NCBI RefSeq assembly: GCF_002159645.1
Contig: NZ_NFJB01000018.1
Span: 1-64,000 of the forward strand
Direction of reading: 5' to 3'
DNA: 64,000 nucleotides
Source: Parabacteroides sp. An277
Lineage (GTDB): Bacteria > Bacteroidota > Bacteroidia > Bacteroidales > Tannerellaceae
Shown here: in pieces, positions 19,428 to 27,276 of the stretch
Layout of the letters: each line of letters opens with the position of its first letter
How positions within the stretch are numbered: position 1 is the first letter of the stretch
The notes under the pieces: model-generated
Told to the model about the DNA's origin: nothing
Seen by the model: the letters and a program-made list of their open reading frames with translations, nothing else
Database searches by the model: none
Position numbers and translations under genes: made by a program

Positions 19428-19465
19428 CTTGTTACTGTTTTTTAATTATACAAAAATTGGTAGGG

Positions 19466-19473
19466 CAAATGTA
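19466..19473 (-). promoter_or_regulatory. Putative -7 box of the DUF4254-GT9 unit
   Basis: TACATTTG on the minus strand is 38 bases before the DUF4254 ATG. No clear -33 element is seen. Confidence 0.45.
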
Positions 19474-19578
19474 CGAAAAAAAATGGTACGAAAACGGGTT
19501 GTGCTTAGAATTAGGGAGGATTTCGCGAAGGGCAGGTCAAAGCCGGGTTTTTTCCTATACTTATATATACCTATAAAA

Positions 19579-19619
19579 TAAAAGCTCCCTGCTAATGTAT
19601 TTATTAGCAAAGAGCTTTA
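19579..19619 (-). terminator. Terminator of tRNA-Gln
   Basis: AAAGCTC/GAGCTTT encloses GCTAAT/ATTAGC. Read on the minus strand, the stem is followed by TTTTATTTTAT. It lies 13 bases downstream of the tRNA 3' end. Confidence 0.88.
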
Positions 19620-19631
19620 ACCCTTCCTTTG

Positions 19632-19702
19632 TTGTCTCACGAGGATTCGAACCTCGACAGACAGAACCAAAAACTGTAGTGCTACCATTACACCATGAGA
19701 CA
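19632..19702 (-). tRNA. tRNA-Gln (anticodon UUG)
   Basis: This is a 71-nt cloverleaf on the minus strand. The acceptor TGTCTCA/TGAGACA has 7 pairs; T8 G9 are in place; the D-loop is GTGTAATGGTAGCAC. The anticodon loop in CAGTTTTTGGTTCTG gives TTG, followed by the T-arm CGAGG-TTCGAAT-CCTCG and discriminator A. CCA is not encoded. The ends were chosen so that position 8 is T. A promoter (TTG 19760-19758, TACCTTTG 19737-19730) and a terminator flank it, so it is a single tRNA transcription unit. Confidence 0.96.
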
Positions 19703-19729
19703 ATCCGGCGCTTTTTCTTAAAAGCACTG

Positions 19730-19760
19730 CAAAGGTAAGGCGTTTTTTTTATATACGCAA
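19730..19760 (-). promoter_or_regulatory. Promoter of tRNA-Gln
   Basis: On the minus strand TTG (19760-19758) and TACCTTTG (19737-19730) are 20 bp apart, and the tRNA begins 28 nt after the box. This is a good match to the Bacteroidetes consensus. Confidence 0.75.
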
Positions 19761-19829
19761 GTTTTTCGCGAATATTTTTTCATTCTACTGAAAAAAAGGC
19801 CTAAATGGCGAAGAATATAATGATAAACG

Positions 19830-19895
19830 AAAACGATTCTCGTTATAATTGAAAACGATTATAGTTATAATCAAAAATGATTGTAGGCATCATCG
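19830..19895. repeat. Tandem array of three 22-bp palindromic units (array H)
   Basis: Units start at 19830, 19852 and 19874. The first two read AAAACGATTNTNGTTATAAT with two further bases, and the third is diverged but still dyad-like (ATGAT...ATCAT). Unit 1 contains the palindrome AACGATTCTCGTT, also found at 5457 and 60217. The array lies in the 643-bp gap 19704-20346. Beyond it the gap holds the element at 19922-20019; from about 20020 to 20346 I see nothing recognisable. Confidence 0.75.
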
Positions 19896-19921
19896 TTTGC
19901 ATACTAAAAAGCCTTTACACC

Positions 19922-20019
19922 TTATTATCAGGGAACCTTTCAGTTGATAATAGACAACGTAAGCCCGCGCTTTTTTTATGTTCGCTCATGACCAAAGTCG
20001 GGAACGTTGTTTTTTATCA
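19922..20019. repeat. Copy of a 35-bp intergenic motif shared with the leader at 33715, with alternative hairpins
   Basis: The bases 19947-19981 match 33715-33749 at 34 of 35 positions (core AAGCCCGCGCTTTTTTT). At this site TGATAATA (19945-19952) can pair upstream with TATTATCA (19923-19930). The longer stretch TGATAA-TAG-ACAACGT can instead pair downstream with ACGTTGT-TTT-TTATCA (20004-20019). The two foldings exclude each other. The GC-rich arm that completes the big hairpin at 33659 is absent here. No promoter with both boxes precedes it. Confidence 0.6.
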
Positions 20020-20346
20020 TTTGAGTTTGTATTTTGATAAAATAACTATGGGGTGATAATACCGCTACAAATGTAGCGAGACCATCAACTCCAGGTTTTT
20101 GTTTAATATTTTTGCAATTGAAGTCATGATACAAGGGTAAAAAGCATGCCATCGAATGCTACGAAACATTCTACCACAGTATGTTAATCTATCGGGGAAA
20201 GAAATTTATATGGAGGAAGGGCAATTACGAAAGGTCCGTTTTCGGAACAGGACGGGACTCTCGCAACCGCCTCACTTCCTCTGTTGCAAAGTACGCGATT
20301 TGATATGAAGAACGTATGTCAGTAAGATTACATTCTAATGAACTAT

Positions 20347-21870
20347 TTAGATAGAATGAAGCGCATTAAATTGTAGTAATTCTTCCAACACCTGTCTGTC
20401 GTTCGAGAGGCGCGGGATTTTATGCTGTCCACCCAATTTCCCCTTAGCCTTTAGCCAATCGTAGAAACAATCCTCCCGGGCAGGAATGACCTCCAGCGGT
20501 TGCAGCGAAATCTCCTTATAGCGTTTAGCCTCATAATCGGAATTGACCTGTTGCAAGAAACTATCGAGTAGGCGGGCAAATTCAGTAAGAGAGCGAGGCG
20601 CTTGCGTAAATTCAATCAACCACTGGTGTCGCCCTTTAGCCTTATCCAAGAGGAAAAGCGGAGCAGCGGTATATTCCTTGACCTTCGCACCTGTGGCTTG
20701 GCAGGCCATTTGGATGGCCCGCTCAGCGTTATTCACCATCAATTCCTCGCCAAACGCATTAATATAATGTTTCGTACGGCCGGAGATAATAAATTTATAA
20801 GGGTGGGTAGAGGTGAAACGAACCGTATCGCCAATCAAATAACGCCATAGCCCTCCTGCAGTCGAGATAACTAGGGCGTAATTTTTCCCTGCCTCTACTT
20901 CCCACAAAGGAAATACATGCGGATTATCTGAATCTAATTCGTCTAACGGGATAAATTCATAGAATATACCATAATCCAGCATCAGCAACAAGGAGTGGTC
21001 AGATGGGTCGTCTTGCAAACCAAAGAAACCTTCCGAGGCATTGTAGGTTTCCATATAATGCATCTTGTCGGAAGGTATCAGTTGTTGGTATTGCGCGCGA
21101 TACGGCTCGAAGCTAATTCCACCGTGGAAGAATACCTCCAAGTTCGGCCAGACTTCTGTTAAGCAGGTTTTTCCGGCCTTTTGAAGGATGGCTTTAATCA
21201 ATACCAGCATCCACGAAGGCACGCCCGAAAGACTATTGACGTCCTCCCGCCAGGTGCTCTCTACGATGGCTTTGATTTTATGCTCCCATTCATCCATTAA
21301 GATAATCTCCCGTTTCGGAACGCGCACCAAATCCACCAATGGATTCAAGTTCTGTAAAAGTACCGCGGAAAGATCACCGCATCGGGTGCCTGCATGGAGC
21401 GGCGAGGGGGCATGGCTCCCGCCTAATATCAATCCCTTACGAGAGAAAAAGTGACTCTCTGGATAGTTACGAAGGTAAAGCGATACGGTATCGAATCCTC
21501 CTTGATAATGGGCACGACGAAGGATAGCTGGCGTGACGGGCAAGAACTTGCTCTTATCACTCGTCGTACCACTACTTTTGGCAAACCAACGGCAGGTTCC
21601 CGGCCAGAGAACATCTGTTTCGCCCCTGACCATCCGTTCTATATCCCCCTTTATTTCATCGTACGTTTGGACTGGAAAACGGTTTTTATAATCGCTATAT
21701 TGGGAAAGATGTTCGAAATCATGCTGTACGCCCCATTCCGTATGGGACGCCATACGCCATAACCAGCGTAATTGCTGCTTCTGGATAGGCTCTGCCTCTT
21801 CCGTAAACCGGGCAATCTTATGCTGCCTAGGACGGAAAAACTCATAGACGGTATGTGTTAGAATATCCAT
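20347..21870 (-). CDS. GH3-family acyl-acid-amido synthetase-like protein
   Basis: The protein has 507 residues from the chosen ATG (MDILTHTVYEFFRPRQHKI). A TTG start 24 bases upstream is rejected because a -7 box (TACCTTTG, minus strand 21899-21892) overlaps it. GH3 features are the ATP-binding stretch FAKSSGTTSDKSKFLPVT (about 100-117), the FHGGISFEPY region, YNASEGFFGLQ (about 285-295) and YRYLIGD-like WRYLIGDTVRF (about 350-360). GH3 enzymes of plants conjugate amino acids to auxin or jasmonate by an ANL mechanism. Bacterial members are common in Bacteroidetes, but their substrates are unknown. The gene is divergent from pfkA. Confidence 0.9.
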   Translation of the reverse strand: MDILTHTVYEFFRPRQHKIARFTEEAEPIQKQQLRWLWRMASHTEWGVQHDFEHLSQYSDYKNRFPVQTYDEIKGDIERMVRGETDVLWPGTCRWFAKSSGTTSDKSKFLPVTPAILRRAHYQGGFDTVSLYLRNYPESHFFSRKGLILGGSHAPSPLHAGTRCGDLSAVLLQNLNPLVDLVRVPKREIILMDEWEHKIKAIVESTWREDVNSLSGVPSWMLVLIKAILQKAGKTCLTEVWPNLEVFFHGGISFEPYRAQYQQLIPSDKMHYMETYNASEGFFGLQDDPSDHSLLLMLDYGIFYEFIPLDELDSDNPHVFPLWEVEAGKNYALVISTAGGLWRYLIGDTVRFTSTHPYKFIISGRTKHYINAFGEELMVNNAERAIQMACQATGAKVKEYTAAPLFLLDKAKGRHQWLIEFTQAPRSLTEFARLLDSFLQQVNSDYEAKRYKEISLQPLEVIPAREDCFYDWLKAKGKLGGQHKIPRLSNDRQVLEELLQFNALHSI

Positions 21871-21891
21871 GGTCTCTTTTTTATTGCGGAA

Positions 21892-21926
21892 CAAAGGTAA
21901 TTATTCTCTTTTTATTTCTACCTTTG
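21892..21926. promoter_or_regulatory. Divergent -7 boxes of GH3 (minus) and pfkA (plus)
   Basis: TACCTTTG occurs on the minus strand at 21899-21892 and on the plus strand at 21919-21926, with only 19 bp between them. Neither has a clear -33 partner. The close spacing suggests that RNA polymerase can occupy only one at a time. Confidence 0.5.
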
Positions 21927-21963
21927 CGGACATATAAGTTTATTTAAAAAGCGACGAAGAGAT

Positions 21964-22977
21964 ATGAGAATTGGTATTCTTTCTTCCGGCGGCGATTGCC
22001 CAGGAATCAATGCGACTATACGCGGTGTAGGGAAGACCGCCATTGTGCATTATGGGATGGAAGTCATGGGTATCCATGGCGGTTTTTCTGGTTTGTTGAA
22101 TCGAGACGCCGCTCCTTTGGATGAAAACAATCTTTCGGGTATCTTAAACTTAGGAGGAACGATATTGGGCACTTCCCGCGAGAAGGGTTTCCGCGAGTTA
22201 CTTACATCGGTCAATCACGAGGATTCCTGCCGTATTACGCAGGCTTACCACGAACTGGGATTGGATTGCTTGGTTTGTATTGGAGGAAACGGGACGCAAA
22301 AGACTACTAATCTCTTAGCCCAACATGGATTGCATGTTATCGGTTTGCCTAAAACAATCGACAATGATATATGGGGTACGGAAATAACCTTTGGTTTCGA
22401 TACAGCTGTAAATATTGCTACCGAAGCCATCGACCGCCTGCACTCAACCGCCAGTTCACACAAACGTGCCATGCTGGTTGAAGTCATGGGACATCGGGCG
22501 GGATGGATAGCGCTTCATGCGGGAATGGCCGGAGGGGCGGATGTAATTCTGATTCCGGAATTGGGCTTTCAGGCTGAAGTGGTAAATGAAACCATCCGTG
22601 AACGGGTACGAAGCGGGAAACATCATTCTATTGTAGTCATAGCAGAAGGTGTGCGGATGCCAGACAAGAGTAAAGCGACCGATTACCTGATGCGGGAAAT
22701 CGAATCCGCTACAGGTATCGAAACGCGCGCTACGGTTTTAGGATATATCCAACGAGGAGGAACACCCTCGCCTTTCGACCGTAATTTGGCTACCCGCTTA
22801 GGAGGATATGCCACCGAACTTATTGCTCGTGGCGAGTTCGGACGTATGGTATGCGTGAAAAATGGCCGTGTGGATTCCATCCCACTTGAAGAAGTGGCCG
22901 GAAAGTTGAAGCTCGTCACACCCGACCATGATTTGATACTCCAAGGGAAACGCATGGGTATCTCCTTTGGCATATAA
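21964..22977 (+). CDS. pfkA: 6-phosphofructokinase
   Basis: The 337-residue enzyme phosphorylates fructose 6-phosphate in glycolysis. Motifs are ILSSGGDCPGINATIRG (about 4-20), the diphosphate-loop IGGNGTQKTT (about 104-113), catalytic PKTIDNDIWGT (about 126-136; Asp of TIDND), HKRAMLVEVMGHRAGW and GYIQRGGTPSPFDR. At the positions that separate ATP- from PPi-enzymes it has Gly (as in ATP-PFK) after an unusual Asn, and a Lys in PKTIDND (as in PPi-PFK). The first position points to ATP as donor, but the combination makes the donor uncertain. It is monocistronic, divergent from GH3. Confidence 0.93.
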   Translation: MRIGILSSGGDCPGINATIRGVGKTAIVHYGMEVMGIHGGFSGLLNRDAAPLDENNLSGILNLGGTILGTSREKGFRELLTSVNHEDSCRITQAYHELGLDCLVCIGGNGTQKTTNLLAQHGLHVIGLPKTIDNDIWGTEITFGFDTAVNIATEAIDRLHSTASSHKRAMLVEVMGHRAGWIALHAGMAGGADVILIPELGFQAEVVNETIRERVRSGKHHSIVVIAEGVRMPDKSKATDYLMREIESATGIETRATVLGYIQRGGTPSPFDRNLATRLGGYATELIARGEFGRMVCVKNGRVDSIPLEEVAGKLKLVTPDHDLILQGKRMGISFGI

Positions 22978-23043
22978 GTCAGTTCTCCCAAATATAGGCA
23001 TTATCAGACGGAATTAGAACGATATTTGGAAAGAACTATAACG

Positions 23044-23763
23044 ATGTTTGAAGGATACGTGGGCATTCGCTTGTGGGATGGGCAAATCGTCGAGGATGTG
23101 TTGTTCTCCATCCTGGTAGGTTTGCTCCTCCTTTTTGCTTTTAGTGCTCGTTTGCATGCAAAATCTTTCTTGAAGATGTTTCGATGCATTAGCTTTTTGG
23201 GGCGTGAAGGTTTTACTACAGAGATGTCGGTCTATTATAATAAGTATTTTAGTAGTTTCATGACATTTCAGGCATTGCTTCTCGCGAGTCTTTGGGTATT
23301 TCTCGAAGCCTATCACCGAGGGTATACTAACGGTCTGACGTATGGAAAGATTGGGCTGTTAATCTTCGCTACGTTTCTCTTCATAGGAGCTTGTTACATT
23401 GTCCGGCGTCTGGTTTATCATCTACTGATTTATACCTTTGCCGATGCAGCCTATGAATCCCAGTGGCGTTTGAATTACCATTCGATAGTCGGTGTATGGG
23501 GCATTTTGCTATATATACCAGTTGTTTGGCAAGGATTTGTAGGAAGTTTTTATTATTTGTCTACCGGATTGTTCCTATTTCTTTATATCTTGAGCCATTT
23601 TGCGATAATTTATAAGTCGGTACGTTTATTTCACACTAAAAAGTTCGATTTATTCTATTTAAGTTTGTACCTTTGCGCCCATGAAATTTTACCCTTATTC
23701 ATCATGTATAAGGGTTTTATTTATTTGTATAACTTTATCGAGAAAAGTGCTTTATGGCATTGA
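23044..23763 (+). CDS. DUF4271 integral membrane protein
   Basis: The protein has 239 residues from the ATG at 23044; a TTG 18 bases upstream in frame is less likely. It has an N-terminal hydrophobic segment (DVLFSILVGLLLLFAF) and five or six further membrane spans, ending in LFIMYKGFIYLYNFIEKSALWH. DUF4271 has no known biochemical role. In Bacteroidales it is the fixed neighbour of hemD, as here: the two genes overlap by 10 bp, which suggests translational coupling. The cluster continues with rnpA and yidD. The gap to pfkA is only about 66 bp. Confidence 0.85.
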   Translation: MFEGYVGIRLWDGQIVEDVLFSILVGLLLLFAFSARLHAKSFLKMFRCISFLGREGFTTEMSVYYNKYFSSFMTFQALLLASLWVFLEAYHRGYTNGLTYGKIGLLIFATFLFIGACYIVRRLVYHLLIYTFADAAYESQWRLNYHSIVGVWGILLYIPVVWQGFVGSFYYLSTGLFLFLYILSHFAIIYKSVRLFHTKKFDLFYLSLYLCAHEILPLFIMYKGFIYLYNFIEKSALWH

Positions 23764-24509
23764 ATATCAAAAAACTGTTAGTCTCACAACCTAAGCCGGC
23801 GTCTGAAAAATCGCCCTATTTTGATATTGCAGAGAAATATGGTGTAGAGATTGATTTTCGTCCCTTTATTAAGGTCGAGCCGCTGAGTTCGAAGGAATTT
23901 CGCCAGCAGCGTATCTCTATTTTAGACTATAGTGCCGTTGTGTTTACCGCTCGTGCCGGGATTGATTATTTTTTCCGTTTGTGTGAAGAGTTGCGCATCA
24001 CGATTCCAGAAACCATGAAATATTTTTGTATGACGGAGTCGATTGCGGTTTATCTTCAAAAGTACATTGTCTATCGGAAGCGTAAGATTTTCTTTGCGGC
24101 GAGTGGAAAAATGGAGGATTTGGTCACAATTATTGGTAAGCATCCGAAAGAAAAATATTTAATTCCGGTATCGGATGTACATAAAGATGACTTAAAGTTG
24201 CAATTGGAGATGAAGAAAATCAACTTCACGGAAGCGGTCATGTATCGTACAGTAAGTAATGATTTTACACCGGATGAGAAGTTTGATTACGATATGTTGG
24301 TGTTTTTTAGTCCGGCAGGTATCTCTTCATTGCTAAAGAATTTCCCCAATTTCGAGCAGAATGATATCCGTATTGGTTGCTTTGGACCGGCAACAGCAAA
24401 AGCTGTGAAAGAGGCGGGTTTACGCCTCGACGTGGAGGCTCCTACGCCAGAAGCTCCTTCCATGACGGCGGCCTTGGAACAGTATTTGAAGAAAGAAATA
24501 GGAGAATAA
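23754..24509 (+). CDS. hemD: Uroporphyrinogen-III synthase
   Basis: The 251-residue protein has the two-lobed HemD fold. Recognisable features are KKLLVSQPKP at the N-terminus, VVFTARAGIDYFF (about 62-74), CMTESIAVYLQKY, a linker, and in the second lobe MLVFFSPAGISSLLKNFPN (about 182-200) plus IGCFGPATAKAVKEAGLR (about 207-224). HemD closes hydroxymethylbilane to uroporphyrinogen III for haem or corrin synthesis. Sequence conservation in this family is low, but the Bacteroidales neighbourhood DUF4271-hemD-rnpA supports the call. No other haem gene is present in the window. Confidence 0.88.
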   Translation: MALNIKKLLVSQPKPASEKSPYFDIAEKYGVEIDFRPFIKVEPLSSKEFRQQRISILDYSAVVFTARAGIDYFFRLCEELRITIPETMKYFCMTESIAVYLQKYIVYRKRKIFFAASGKMEDLVTIIGKHPKEKYLIPVSDVHKDDLKLQLEMKKINFTEAVMYRTVSNDFTPDEKFDYDMLVFFSPAGISSLLKNFPNFEQNDIRIGCFGPATAKAVKEAGLRLDVEAPTPEAPSMTAALEQYLKKEIGE

Positions 24510-24517
24510 AAAGAATA

Positions 24518-24907
24518 ATGACGGGACGCAGGTACACCTTGTCGAAGGCCGAGCGCCTGTCGTGGAAACGTTACATTGATTTGCTCTTCGCGGAGGGCGA
24601 ATCGTTTGTATCTTATCCGCTGCGGGTGATTTATTTGCCGGTCGAACAGACGATGGGTGTACCTGTTTCTTTTTTAATTAGCGTTTCGAAGAAGCGATTC
24701 AAACGAGCGGTCAAACGAAATGCAGTTAAACGGCTGGCACGGGAAGCTTTTCGGCAACACAAAGTCGATTTTCAAGAAATTGCTCATTCGGCGGGCAAGG
24801 AGCTTCTGCTGGCTTTCCTCTACTTGGATAAAGAAATAGCCACGTATACAGATATGGAAAAAGCGATGATAAAAGCTGTCCGGCTTTTGCGGGAGAAACT
24901 TGTATGA
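24518..24907 (+). CDS. rnpA: Ribonuclease P protein component
   Basis: The protein has 129 residues from ATG 24518 ([14 protein letters not shown]), 8 bp after the hemD stop. An upstream in-frame extension would overlap hemD and is not supported. The RNR signature [19 protein letters not shown] is at about 63-81, and [11 protein letters not shown] is the classic beta-strand/helix junction. RnpA binds the RNase P RNA and helps it remove 5' leaders from pre-tRNA. In most bacteria rnpA follows rpmH; here, as in other Bacteroidales, it follows hemD and is coupled to yidD by an ATGA overlap. Confidence 0.94.
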   Translation: MTGRRYTLSKAERLSWKRYIDLLFAEGESFVSYPLRVIYLPVEQTMGVPVSFLISVSKKRFKRAVKRNAVKRLAREAFRQHKVDFQEIAHSAGKELLLAFLYLDKEIATYTDMEKAMIKAVRLLREKLV

Positions 24908-25125
24908 AAAAATTACTCACCCAGCTTTTGTTGCTACCTATCTACTTTTATAAATATTGTATCTCCCCTTTGACGCCCCCTTCGTGTCGTTTTACACCGA
25001 CTTGCTCGGAATATGCCGTACAAGCTTTGAAGAAATATGGCCCTTTTAAAGGATTATACCTGGCCGTAAAGCGTCTCCTTCGTTGCCATCCATGGGGCGG
25101 GAGCGGATACGACCCGGTACCTTAA
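24904..25125 (+). CDS. yidD: Membrane protein insertion efficiency factor YidD
   Basis: The short 73-residue protein carries the YidD signature [19 protein letters not shown], then [20 protein letters not shown] and [14 protein letters not shown], with the conserved cysteines at about 22, 33, 38 and 60. YidD is a small amphipathic inner-membrane-associated protein that helps YidC-dependent insertion. Its start overlaps the rnpA stop by four bases (ATGA), the conserved arrangement. Confidence 0.95.
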   Translation: MKKLLTQLLLLPIYFYKYCISPLTPPSCRFTPTCSEYAVQALKKYGPFKGLYLAVKRLLRCHPWGGSGYDPVP

Positions 25126-25140
25126 TTCCTTAACATTATC

Positions 25141-26257
25141 TTAGGGTTCTGAGCCGGCAAATTCCATTAAGTAGGCTTTGATAAAGCCGTCGATTTTTCC
25201 GTCCATCACGCCTGTGACATCGGAAGTCTGATAATTCGTCCGGTGGTCTTTCACGCGGCGGTCATCAAACACATAACTACGGATTTGCGAACCCCATTCG
25301 ATTTTCTTCTTCCCTGCTTCTACTTTTTCCTGTTCGGCCATCCGATGTTTTAATTCCTTATCATAAAGGATAGAACGCAATTGGCGCATGGCATTTTCGC
25401 GGTTCTTCGGTTGGTCGCGCGTTTCGGTATTTTCGATGAGGATTTCTTCTTCTTCTCCCGTATAAGGGTCTTTAAATTGATAACGGAGGCGAACGCCAGA
25501 TTCGACCTTGTTGACATTCTGTCCACCCGCTCCTCCCGAACGGAAGGTATCCCATGAAATAGCAGCCGGGTCGATTTTCACTTCAATCGTGTCGTCTACC
25601 AATGGAGTGACGAAGACGGAAGCGAACGACGTCATGCGCTTACCTTGTGCATTATAGGGCGAAACGCGTACCAAACGGTGTACCCCGTTTTCGCTTTTGA
25701 GGTATCCATAGGCATAATCGCCTTCGATATTGAGCGTAGCCGTCTTGATACCTGCTTCGTCGCCATCTTGGTAATTGGCAATAGAGACTTTATATCCATT
25801 CGATTCGGCCCAACGCGTGTACATGCGGTAAAGCATGGAGGCCCAATCTTGGCTTTCGGTACCGCCTGCGCCCGAATTGATTTTCAGTACGCAACTCATC
25901 TGGTCTGCCTCGTCGCGAAGCATGTTGCGGAACTCGAGGTTCTCAATCAGGGAAACCGCTTTTTGGTAGTTCTCGTCCAATTCTTCTTCCGAGACAATAC
26001 CCTCTTTTACGTATTCGTAAGCCAGTTGCACTTCGTCGACAGCGGCTTTTACTTCTTGGTAAAGTTCAATCCATTTCTTGAGGTCCTTCACCTTCTTCAT
26101 CTGTGCCTCGGCTCGTTTGGCATCTTCCCAAAAGCCGGGGTCTTGCGTGCGGAGTTCTTCTTCTTCGAGTTGGATGGTTTTGCCATCGATGTCAAAGATA
26201 CCCCCTCAGCGCTTTCTCGCGCTCCAACACGTCGTGTAGTTGGTCTGTTGTAATCAT
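25141..26257 (-). CDS. prfB: Peptide chain release factor 2, with programmed +1 frameshift
   Basis: The gene is read in two frames. From ATG 26257 the first 21 codons (MITTDQLHDVLEREKALRGYL) end at an in-frame TGA (26194-26192). A shift at CTT-T-GAC then continues to 25141, giving 371 residues. The slippery site AGGGGGTATCTTTGAC (26206-26191) is the same as the classic E. coli prfB signal, with an internal Shine-Dalgarno-like AGGGGG three bases before CTT. RF2 recognises UGA and UAA, so low RF2 promotes the shift (autoregulation). The GGQ motif is in SGGAGGQNVNKVESGVRL, and the UGA-recognition SPF-type tripeptide seems to be in RLVRVSPYNAQGKR (here SPY). A -7 box (TATCTTTG, 26296-26289 on the minus strand) lies upstream. 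Confidence 0.97.
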
Positions 26258-26390
26258 AATTTCTGTATAACTGTTTTAATTTGCAGTGCAAAGATAGGAT
26301 ATTTTCCAAAGACGCGGAGCAATTAATAACGAACAATTAAAAATGAAACGCTCCGAGTCTCTGTGTCTCCGTGTTTTAATCCGTTGTTAA

Positions 26391-26936
26391 TCAACTTTCA
26401 TGCAAGAACCGCAAAGGCTCTCGGTAAATTTTCTCCTGTATCTTTTGCGCATAGGCTTCGATGTCGGGATGCGGCGCGGAAGCCATAATCCAAAGCGGGC
26501 AAGCTGGTTCATCGGCACGGTAAGAGGGCTGGATGTAGTCTTTGTAAACGACCTTATAACCATTACGTTCGTAGAAACCGATACGACGGCGCGCCATTTC
26601 CTCTTCAGCGGGTTCTACCTCAAGAATACGCAACTTCGGGAGTTGTTCGCTCCAATAGTCTAATACGCGTTGCCCTATCTTACGATTGCGCATCGCGGGG
26701 AAGACGGCCAGATGTTCCATATAATAGAAATCGCCCACGTCCCAATACGAAGCGAGGCCGCATAGCTCGTCTCCGTCGAAAATGGCATTCCAATACATTT
26801 CCGGCGCTTCGGTCAGAAGCTGTTCCAATTGCCGGATATCCCGTCGTTCGGCTTCGGGGAACGATTCGATGTAAAGCGGAACGAGGCGTTCCAAAAGCGG
26901 GTCGTCTGCCCGCGTGATTCGTGTCAATCGTATCAT
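26391..26936 (-). CDS. GNAT-family N-acetyltransferase
   Basis: The protein has 181 residues from ATG 26936 (MIRLTRITRADDPLLERLV); a longer reading from 26996 lacks support. The GNAT acetyl-CoA-binding motif A is seen as YMEHLAVFPAMRNRKIGQRVL (hydrophobic strand, then R/Q-x-x-G-x-G/A-like RNRKIGQ at about 84-104). The fold continues with FYERNGYKVVYKDYIQPSY near residue 135. The acceptor substrate is unknown. The gene is alone, between prfB and parC. Confidence 0.85.
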   Translation of the reverse strand: MIRLTRITRADDPLLERLVPLYIESFPEAERRDIRQLEQLLTEAPEMYWNAIFDGDELCGLASYWDVGDFYYMEHLAVFPAMRNRKIGQRVLDYWSEQLPKLRILEVEPAEEEMARRRIGFYERNGYKVVYKDYIQPSYRADEPACPLWIMASAPHPDIEAYAQKIQEKIYREPLRFLHES

Positions 26937-27038
26937 ATAAGCTCCATTTAGATTGCGAAGATAAGGAAAAAATCTGTATCCTCCGAGGAAAAACAAAATA
27001 AGTCCGGACTAAAAAGTAAAAACATCCGAGCAAATCTC

Positions 27039-27120
27039 TATCTTTAGCCTGCAGATATATATCTTTAGGTTGAAGATATGTATCTTTAAGCTGCAGATAT
27101 GTATCTTTAGGTTAAAGATA
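27039..27120. repeat. Tandem array of four 21-bp palindromic units (array C)
   Basis: Units start at 27039, 27060, 27081 and 27102. The array is nearly identical over its whole 82 bp to array A at 1575-1656. Differences are concentrated in the two to four central bases of the units, and the dyad arms TATCTT/AAGATA or TATCTGCAGATA-type junctions are kept. It lies in the 340-bp gap between the divergent GNAT and parC genes. Apart from it I see no clear feature in that gap. Confidence 0.9.
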
Positions 27121-27276
27121 GAAGATAGAAAGGATGTTTCGAAGTTTTCCTGGGGGGAGACGGATTTTTTCAGGGAGAAAAGCAAGTTTTCCGCCCGGAT
27201 TGTGCCGTTCTCCCTTTGAGGACATTCATTTTCTTTGTATATTTACAGCCGAATCCAATCATTTTCAATTATCGGA

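Noticed and set aside
18804-19445. 213-codon plus-strand frame over DUF4254
   Set aside because: The minus-strand frame encodes the known DUF4254 domain next to GT9; the plus-strand product is Cys/Phe-rich without a domain.
24377-24517. N-terminal extension of RnpA
   Set aside because: It lies inside hemD in another frame; the family start is at the ATG after the hemD stop.
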